A stretch of 64,000 bases of DNA, from positions 17,005,492-17,069,491 of the forward strand of contig OY987225.1 of assembly GCA_963920705.1 (NCBI GenBank), read 5' to 3'. Source of the DNA: Odiellus spinosus. Lineage: Eukaryota; Arthropoda; Arachnida; Opiliones; Phalangiidae. Made by a program: the position numbers and the translations under genes. Of the stretch, positions 57,480-64,000 are shown in pieces; positions within the stretch are counted from its first letter, which is position 1, and each line of letters begins with the position of its first letter. Below the pieces are notes generated by a model. It ran no database searches, was not told the DNA's origin, and saw only the letters and a program-made list of their open reading frames with translations.

Positions 57480-57905
57480 TAAAAAATGCCATTAAAAAAA
57501 ACTTATCAACTGTTTAATAAAATCAATTTTTGTTTATCAATTTAAAGCCAATTAATAAAGCTTGGCTAGTTATATGTTTTACCCTTTTCGTCACCCATAC
57601 AGCCATCTGTCTCTCTATTAACTCGAATTCGATGGATATTCATTATCATTCTACTGTTTAAGAAATAAAATTTTGGTTTATCATTTTGAAGCAATTAGTA
57701 AAGCTCGGCTAAGCTTAAGATCTCACCCTTTTGCAACCCATTCAGGCACCTTACTTTCTATTACTTCGTATACTTAATCAACATTTCATTATTGAAATCT
57801 GTGTTTAACTAGAGATACTCTTGTACCCGAACGAAGTCTTATCAAATTTTTTCAAAAGTACCTTTGTCTGTATTAATTCGAATTCAGTGGACGGTGGGAA
57901 GAGGG
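57480..57905 (+). mobile_element. Dispersed repeat family B-related copy
   Basis: CACCCATACAGCCATCTGTC and TATCATTCTACTGTTTAA match 24650-24890; TTCAGGCACCTTACT, TGTGTTTAACTAGAGA and GAATTCAGTGGACGGTGGGA match 33710-33905. Two copies of the same module in tandem. Confidence 0.65.
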
Positions 57906-57966
57906 AAACGACGACGACGACGAAGATTTCAGTTTCTGATGAAATTCGAGTTTAGATAAAGGGATA

Positions 57967-57990
57967 AACACGAACGTGTTTATCCTAATA
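57967..57990. repeat. Short hairpin before the last satellite block
   Basis: GGATAAACACG and CGTGTTTATCC are separated by two A residues: an 11-bp stem directly beside the first satellite unit. Confidence 0.7.
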
Positions 57991-58258
57991 TCAAATACAC
58001 CCCCTGTAAAATAAATAATATCAAATACACCCCCTGTAAAATAAATAATATCAAATACACCCCCTGTAAATTAAATAATATCAAATACACCCCTTGTAAA
58101 ATAAATAATATCAAATACACCCCCTGTAAAATAAATAATGTCAAATACACCCCCTGTAAAATAAATAATATCAAATACCCCCCCTGTAAAATAAATAATA
58201 TCAAATACACCCCTTGTAAAATAAATAATATCAAATACACCCCCTGTAAAATAAATCA
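57991..58258 (-). repeat. 30-bp satellite, - orientation, about 9 units
   Basis: Last satellite block, regular units, separated from the others by about 2 kb of hairpin and dispersed repeats. Confidence 0.96.
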
Positions 58259-58460
58259 CCCCTAGTAAAACAAATCAATTTTATTTTAGATTTATTTAAA
58301 AGTGGTACCCTTTTAAAAAAGATCGATTTTATTTTATATTTTTTTACAAGGGGTATCCCTTGTAAAAAGATCGATTTTATTTTATATTTTTTTACAAGGG
58401 GTATCCCTTGTAAAAAGATCGATTTTTATATGAGATTTTTTTACAGGGGTACCCCTTGGA
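58259..58460. repeat. Linker repeat, right border of the satellite domain
   Basis: Three tandem units of about 55 bp, AAAAAGATCGATTTTATTTT plus ACAAGGGGTATCCCTTGTAA, the latter palindromic. Mirrors the linker at 34723-35114, so the whole satellite domain is bracketed by this sequence. Confidence 0.85.
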
Positions 58461-59779
58461 AAATATAGATTTTATTTTCATTTTATTGCAATTCCCAATA
58501 CATTTTCATATTTTTCGAGTCTCGACCTAAACATTTTCCCTTTATTTTGTCTGCAATGGCTTAGTTCGCGGTCAGGGTATTATAAAAGGATACTATATTC
58601 TAGAAATTAGCTATTAAAAATCGATTTGGGCTGTAGAAATATTTGTGAACTAATTCAGTTCACACAGGAGTATGCTATAACCAACCAAGGGGCTCTCAAA
58701 ATTCTTTCGAATGGGCCTCCAAATCCTCTTAAAATGGGCTTATTTCATTTTAAAAGTGGCCTACTTCATTCACATCCTAACTTAAAATAAACATCAAGCT
58801 AATCTTAAGCTTCTACCAACTAAAAAAAATGTTAAAAAAACAGCCAGAAACAACTGCTTTATTTCTACAAACAACATCAAATAAAAATGACCTTTTCAAC
58901 AACGTAATTTTAATTTTTACATAATAATATTTTTAACTATGATTTTTCTCTTACGGAACAAAAAAAAACATAAATTACAATGTTTTCTTGATGCGGACCA
59001 ACTTTTTATACAACGCTTTTTTAATAAAATTAAATTGGAAAATTATATTTTACATAAAATTTATATTATTAAGTATGATCGAAATATAAAATTAAAAGCA
59101 CTACACATCGATAATAATTCATAAATTAAAATAAATTATTATAACGTCCAAGTTAAGATCATCTTTACCTTTGAGAAGGTTAACATAAATTACACGTGTA
59201 TTTATTTCAAATATCTTCCTGAAACCTTCTAAACAGAACAAGCCCAAATCATTATTTTCCCATTTCAATTATACCATTTCTTAAATTAATTAAAAATGCA
59301 TCCGTAATGTTTGTATGACTAAGGCTGTCAAAATTAGTGACGTTGTTTAATTTATAAAATTAAGCGTGGTTTTTTCACGAGTGTTTATTACTTTGTGGTT
59401 GAAAAGGTTTAGTAGACTTAAGTTTTATTTCGTCTAAAAATATTGGGCGTTAAAATAATGTTACGTTACTTAGAGCAACTTTTTACTATAAACTATAAAT
59501 TTACTTTCGTAATCAAAATATATCTGTTGTATGTTTTTGATAGAACCACTTAAGGTACATTCTAAGTTAATAATTATTTTGGTGGAAGAAGAGCTATATA
59601 GAGGTTATAGGAATAACATTTTTTTGTTTTTTGTTCAAAAGTAATACAGTATTGTTTCTAACCGAATTACATACAGGTATTTTTTCTTTTTGGTTTTTCT
59701 ATAACAATAAATGTATGTCTCATTGAGAATATTTTTTTTTAATTTTACATAAGGTCAAGTCGGTTGTTCGTTTTCGTTT
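58461..59779. other. AT-rich spacer
   Basis: No recognised gene. A 61-codon Lys/Ile-rich open frame at 58939-59124 (+) has no motif. On the minus strand an ATTAAA near 59740 could serve as poly(A) signal for the candidate exon at 59780-59937. Confidence 0.4.
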
Positions 59780-59937
59780 TCATAAGAAGATAGTCATTTC
59801 ATTTTCCCCAAGATTGGAAAAGTCCCGCTCGTTGACACCTACAATTAGTTCCCCATAGGTTGCAGCGACACGCTGAATTGTAGCAACAGTCATTCGGTCG
59901 GTTATCGCAGCTTCCTCCTCGTCGAACGCAGCTTCTC
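59780..59937 (-). CDS. Candidate terminal exon of an unknown protein
   Basis: Minus strand: a T-rich stretch ending TTATTTGTTAG (acceptor-like) precedes 59937, then 51 codons without a stop reading AAFDEEEAAITDRMTVATIQ and VAATYGELIVGVNERDF and SNLGENEMTIFL, then TGA at 59780-59782. Composition is balanced and soluble-protein-like, unlike the Lys/Ile/Phe-rich chance frames around it, and third-base choice is not simply AT-driven. Two bases of a split codon would come from the previous exon. I recognise no family and could not find the upstream exon, so it may be part of a gene to the right or of a transposon. Treat as a candidate only. Confidence 0.35.
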
Positions 59938-60298
59938 CTAACAAATAAATCGCAATCACATATATTATAAAAGAACTTGTGGGTGCGACATCTTGTTCGA
60001 ATGTTGCTAACTACGTCACAAAATCACGTGGCATTAAAGTTATACAGGGCATTTATTTACGTTTTCATAAAACGCTAGGGGTCAGGCGGCTCAGAAGTCA
60101 CTCGGGAGAGACCCGACTGTGAGAGCTAACACGGATATAGAAAAAATAAGATTAAGAAATGCTCGGTGCTCACGAGCGCCATGAGCTTTACAATCCATGA
60201 CGTAGCTGATGACGTCGACGGCAACATTCCCTGAGTAAGCTCCCCCTCTTTTATGATTGCCGCTATTACGAATCAGTAATACACGCCACGTCTACTGA
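59938..60298. other. Spacer with CRE-like motifs
   Basis: TGACGTAG and GATGACGTCGAC at about 60197-60218 and CACGTGG near 60026. The short ATG frame MSFTIHDVADDVDGNIP (about 60181-60234) is followed closely by GTAAGC but ends in a stop; not enough to call a gene. Confidence 0.3.
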
Positions 60299-60390
60299 TA
60301 GAGCTCAGAATCGGATAATGAATAACTCAGAATATCCATTGATAACTAGGCGTTTTTTTTAGATAATTTTATCTCGGATAATTTTTTTGT
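60299..60390 (+). mobile_element. Family A terminal fragment
   Basis: AGAGCTCAGAATCGGATAAT, ATATCCATTGATAACTAGGC and AGATAATTTTATCTCGG: terminal module of family A. Confidence 0.65.
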
Positions 60391-60424
60391 TTCGAAAATG
60401 ACTAAATTTTAACGTATTTGTGAA

Positions 60425-61560
60425 GGGCTTAGTACCATTGGATCGAAATTCATTTGATCGACACAGGGTCCATTAGATCGAAATTCAATGGATCGACATG
60501 CAGAACCAAATGATCGACACTTAAAAAAAGAAGACTCAAATGATCGACAGGTAAAAAAGATTGAGTGGAATAGATATGAAGTACCATTGGATCGAAATTC
60601 ATTTGATTGACACAGGGTATATTAGATCGAAATTCAATGGATCGACATGCAGAACCAAATGATCGACACTTACAAAAAGAAGATTCAAATGATCGACAGT
60701 TAAAAAAGATTGAGTGGAATAGATATGAAGTACCATTGGATCGACATGCAGAACCAAATGATCGAAAATATCAAATATCAGTTTAAAAAAAGCCAAAAAA
60801 TCTTGAAGTTTGATCTTATGGGAAGTTAAAAAACGCATATATATAAAAAAAAAATAGAGTGAGGCTGTCATTATTTTAGAATGCCCATGGATTATTTAAT
60901 TATTATTTACATCTCTGGGTTGGTGTGGCTAAAAATTGAGGCGGTTGGGTACGTAATGTTTGTACTCGAGTTTACATAGAGTAACGACTTCAAAGATCAG
61001 ACTTCAAAGGCGGGTTTCATCTACCCCTGTCCAACATTATATATGACCTAACCCAAACTAACCTAACCTAACCCTACAAAACCCAATCATTTTATTTATT
61101 AACCAAATAATTTCGATTATTTAACACACCATTTTCACGATGCGGATTCAAACTCAGTATCTTTTTACAATCCATGCGGGCTATCCTTTCGGGCAACGGG
61201 TCACGGCATCTCAATTAAAACGAGAGAGACTGTCGATCAAATAAATTTCGATCAAATGGGGCTATTCCGTCGATCAAATGGGGCTATTCCGTCGATCAAA
61301 TGGGGCTATTCCGTCGATCAAATGGGGCTATTCCGTCGATCAAATGAGACACACTGTCGATCAGATAAATTTCGATCCAATGGACCCTTTGTCGATCGAA
61401 TGAATTTCTATCTATTGGTAAAAAAACGAGAGAGACTGTCCATCAAATAAATTTCGATCAAATGGGGCTATCCCGTCGATCAAATGAGACACACTGTCGA
61501 TCAGATAAATTTCGATCAAAAGGACCCTTTGTCGATCGGATGAATTTCTATCTATTAGTA
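60425..61560. mobile_element. Microrepeat-armed foldback cassette D (GATCGAAATT type)
   Basis: Left arm (60435-60775) consists of units such as TTGGATCGAAATTCATTTGA and ATGATCGACATGCAGAACCA, including a near-perfect 140-bp duplication (60430-60580 and 60580-60730). Right arm (61225-61555) has the inverted type: four tandem 20-bp GTCGATCAAATGGGGCTATT-like units, then GTCGATCAGATAAATTTCGA, again partly duplicated. The interior includes CTAACCTAACCTAACCCTAC near 61055-61075 and a tRNA-like stretch at 61139-61200 (minus strand, GAGTTTGAATCCGC). No coding capacity. Confidence 0.65.
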
Positions 61561-61597
61561 ATATCCCTTTGTGGCGAATGTCTTGTTTGATCCTAGG

Positions 61598-62240
61598 TAG
61601 AGCTCGGAATCAGATAACGAAAAACTTGGGATATCCATTGATAACTAGGCCTTTTTCAGATATTTTTTGGTATGTTGATATAATATCACTTGCCTCTTAA
61701 AACATCGTCACCAAAAGGGCGTTTATACCAAACAGTCTTATAATGATCAGATAGTTTAGTTTTTTAATAGAAACAGCCAGTGTTCTGTTTGTTAATATAA
61801 AACCACAAATAATATATTATTTGTGGTTTTATATTAACAAACAATTTATCAGAGATTCAAATATCTGAAAAAAAAGCCTAGTTATCAATGGATATATTTA
61901 GTTCAAAATCAAATGGATACTAATTATCCGGAGATAAAATTTTAAACTTGAGTAATAAACAAATTGCTCGTTTATTCAAACGTATAATGCGAAGGTAAAA
62001 ATATGACGTTTCTCGAAATCTGTGTGGAATGAAATATTATAATTATACTTTAATCTAAATTGAAAGCAACCGATTAAATGACTACATTCTAGCTTCGAGA
62101 TCTCAATTTGGGTTAAAATCAACGAAGAAACTCGATTTTCAAATTTTTTTATCGACGAATGTATAATTAGTACAACGTATCAATTTCTTATAAAAATTAG
62201 AATTAAATAAAAGTTCGCTAGAGCGGGCAAGAGAGGGCAA
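61598..62240 (-). mobile_element. Family A copy with palindromic insertion
   Basis: Starts TAGAGCTCGGAATCAGATAA and ATATCCATTGATAACTAGGC; the body from about 61920 to 62230 is the reverse complement of the 20408 and 62952 copies. A perfect 56-bp palindrome lies inside at 61787-61842. Confidence 0.7.
61787..61842. repeat. Perfect 56-bp palindrome
   Basis: GTTTGTTAATATAAAACCAC and AAATAATA, followed directly by the exact reverse complement with no spacer. It sits where two family A ends meet, so it may mark a head-to-head junction of two copies. Confidence 0.97.
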
Positions 62241-62951
62241 GAAATAACTTGAAGTTCAGAGTTCGTTTGAGTTCGTCTAAATTCATTAAAATCTAATCTT
62301 TTCGGTTTTTGAAACTGATGCCCTTTTCAATTGCAGTAATTGAATAGATTATCTAGATAATGTTGGACGCTTATTAATTGTGGGCGTTCACAACCTTGCT
62401 TAACTGGAAATCAACATAAATGCTGGTTCTCTAGGGAAATTGTCTACTATAAAATAGGTTTTTAACTGCTATAGTTGATTATATATGAAAAATAAGTGAC
62501 ACCTTTCATCTCAAAAAATATTACTTTAGTGGAGGGTCATGAAAAAAAATGACTTGTGGGACAGATTTCCAAGCCGAAAAAAGGATTGACGTAAATTTTT
62601 CCCATTTATTCTTTACGCTGAAGATTTACACAAAATGTATGGTTGGTTTAGCGCCGTTATATATTCTTCACCTGGTAAGCTATTGTCAAATTGACGTTTC
62701 TTATACATTGAAACTTGAAAGCAATTTCTGCATAGTATATATCTTAAAGAACGGGCTGACAAGCTCTTCTTACATCTTGAAAATACGATTAATTTTCCAT
62801 TGATGAATGACGTGAGCTCCCTTTATACGAAACACCACTTCGGTTTCATTCTCACACTAGCTTGTCAATATAATATTAATAAAAAAGTTTCAATGCAAAC
62901 CGTTTGATCGAAAAATATGAGTTAAATTTTTTTAGTTTAATTATACACTTA

Positions 62952-63450
62952 GATAGAGCTCGGGATTCGTATAATATTTGTTAATTAAATAAGACAATAA
63001 TGAATCAGAAATATACATTTCATATTCGAGTTAACGTATCCGAAATTCCGAATGTAAGGCAAACTTTTTATTCGTACTCATTGTTATAGGAAATTGATAC
63101 GTTATACGAGTTATTCATTCGCCGATAAGAAACATTTGAAACTCGAGTTTCTTCGCCGTTTTTAACCAAAATTGAGATCTCGAAGATAGAATGTAGTGAT
63201 TTAGTTGGTTCCTTTCAATTTAGATTAAAATATAATTATTATATTTCATTCTACGCGGATTTCGAGGAACGTCATATTTTTATCTTCGTATCCGTTTGAA
63301 TAAACGCGTAATTTGTTTATTAATCAAGCTTACATTTTATCTCCGGATAATTCGTATCCATTTTGATACGCGTCTGTTATTAACAAAGAATTTGTTTGAA
63401 TTAGAATATCAGAAAAAAGCCTAGTTATCAATGGATATCCTACGTTATTT
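62952..63450 (+). mobile_element. Dispersed repeat family A, long copy
   Basis: Starts TAGAGCTCGGGATTCGTATA, includes AAGGCAAACTTTTTATTCGT, GGTTCCTTTCAATTTAGAT and ATATTTTTATCTTCGTATCC, and ends CTAGTTATCAATGGATATCC. Same strand and layout as 20408-20965. Confidence 0.75.
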
Positions 63451-64000
63451 CGAATTAGTGTTCGGAATTTTACAGATAATGGTTAAATGAGTAGGGTTTA
63501 TCTGAAGATAAACGTTTGAATCTTTATCCATTAACAAGTTAAGCCTCGTATTAAAACGTATAACACTGGATAAGGAAATTTTCATTTTTTAGAATACTTA
63601 TAAAATAAACGAAATATAATTCAAATTCTCTTACAATTAGAAGAAAATAAAACAATAAAACAAAGCTTTTAGGTTTAAATTCTTAAATATTATTTTTTTT
63701 ATCCGAACCTAAATTTTTATCATCGGATAAGTTAATTGGAATGATAGTTTATTTTTAAGGAAACGGATATCTGTAGATCTATCCAATTAATAAAAGTTAT
63801 ACAAAACTTCGAACGTACTAATTAAAATGCATGTTGTTTCCTGAAATCTAAAGCTACGGTCACACTAGCATTTATTAATCGATTTGAAACGGTAAAATCA
63901 AACCGATATTCATATCGGCAGGAATAGTTTTAAGCGTCTTGAGTTCACACTTTATCTTTATAAATCGATTTATCGTAGCTTCATCTAACGGTTGTTGAAA
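63451..64000. other. Spacer at window end
   Basis: AT-rich, no gene recognised. The last 150 bases contain ACGGTCACACTAGC and two TCGATTT/AAATCGATTT-type segments that look like a decayed inverted repeat. Confidence 0.35.

Noticed and set aside
60181-60240. Short coding exon MSFTIHDVADDVDGNIP with a GTAAGC donor
   Set aside because: The frame meets a stop at the proposed donor, and the ATG context and surroundings give no further support.

Overview
The window is nuclear DNA of an arthropod, most likely an insect. It is AT-rich, full of transposon debris, contains spliced exons of a conserved animal gene, arthropod-type BEL/Pao, Penelope-like and PIF/Harbinger-like elements, and many short runs related to the insect telomere repeat TTAGG. 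There is no bacterial-style gene organisation. I could not name the species.

The only cellular gene I recognise with confidence is the 3' end of a UBR1/UBR2-type N-recognin E3 ubiquitin ligase on the + strand. Two exons (5791-6064 and 8469-8668) join in phase across an intron of about 2.4 kb and end in a TGA stop. No earlier UBR exon is visible at 1-5790, so that stretch is probably an upstream intron. It holds a scrambled IS630/Tc1-type transposase, a foldback element of about 1.45 kb, and a TIR element carrying about 80 copies of a 20-bp GC-rich minisatellite.

8.7-28.4 kb is mostly gene-poor: Penelope-like and non-LTR retroelement fragments, MITEs, a 20-bp minisatellite at 14.0 kb, a very uniform 27-bp satellite at 18.2-19.1 kb, tRNA-like sequences, several dispersed repeat families, and a promoter-like cluster of ETS, E-box and YY1 motifs at 26.6-27.05 kb. 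28.4-33.6 kb is a large inverted duplication of a PIF/Harbinger-like DNA transposon whose two copies carry different lesions.

34.7-58.5 kb is a satellite domain built on a 30-bp unit. The unit runs in + orientation to about 50.2 kb and in - orientation after it. A tandem BEL/Pao retrotransposon (37332-45625, three LTRs, one 5-bp target duplication) sits in the + half. The - half is broken by foldback-like cassettes whose inverted arms are arrays of short repeats, with CCTAA/TTAGG-type sequence between the arms. A fourth cassette of the same design lies at 60.4-61.6 kb. A perfect 202-bp inverted repeat is at 55463-55974. The last 6 kb holds dispersed repeats, a perfect 56-bp palindrome and one candidate minus-strand terminal exon (59780-59937). 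Almost everything outside the UBR exons is repeat-derived, and no operon-like or pathway-level cooperation between genes can be inferred.
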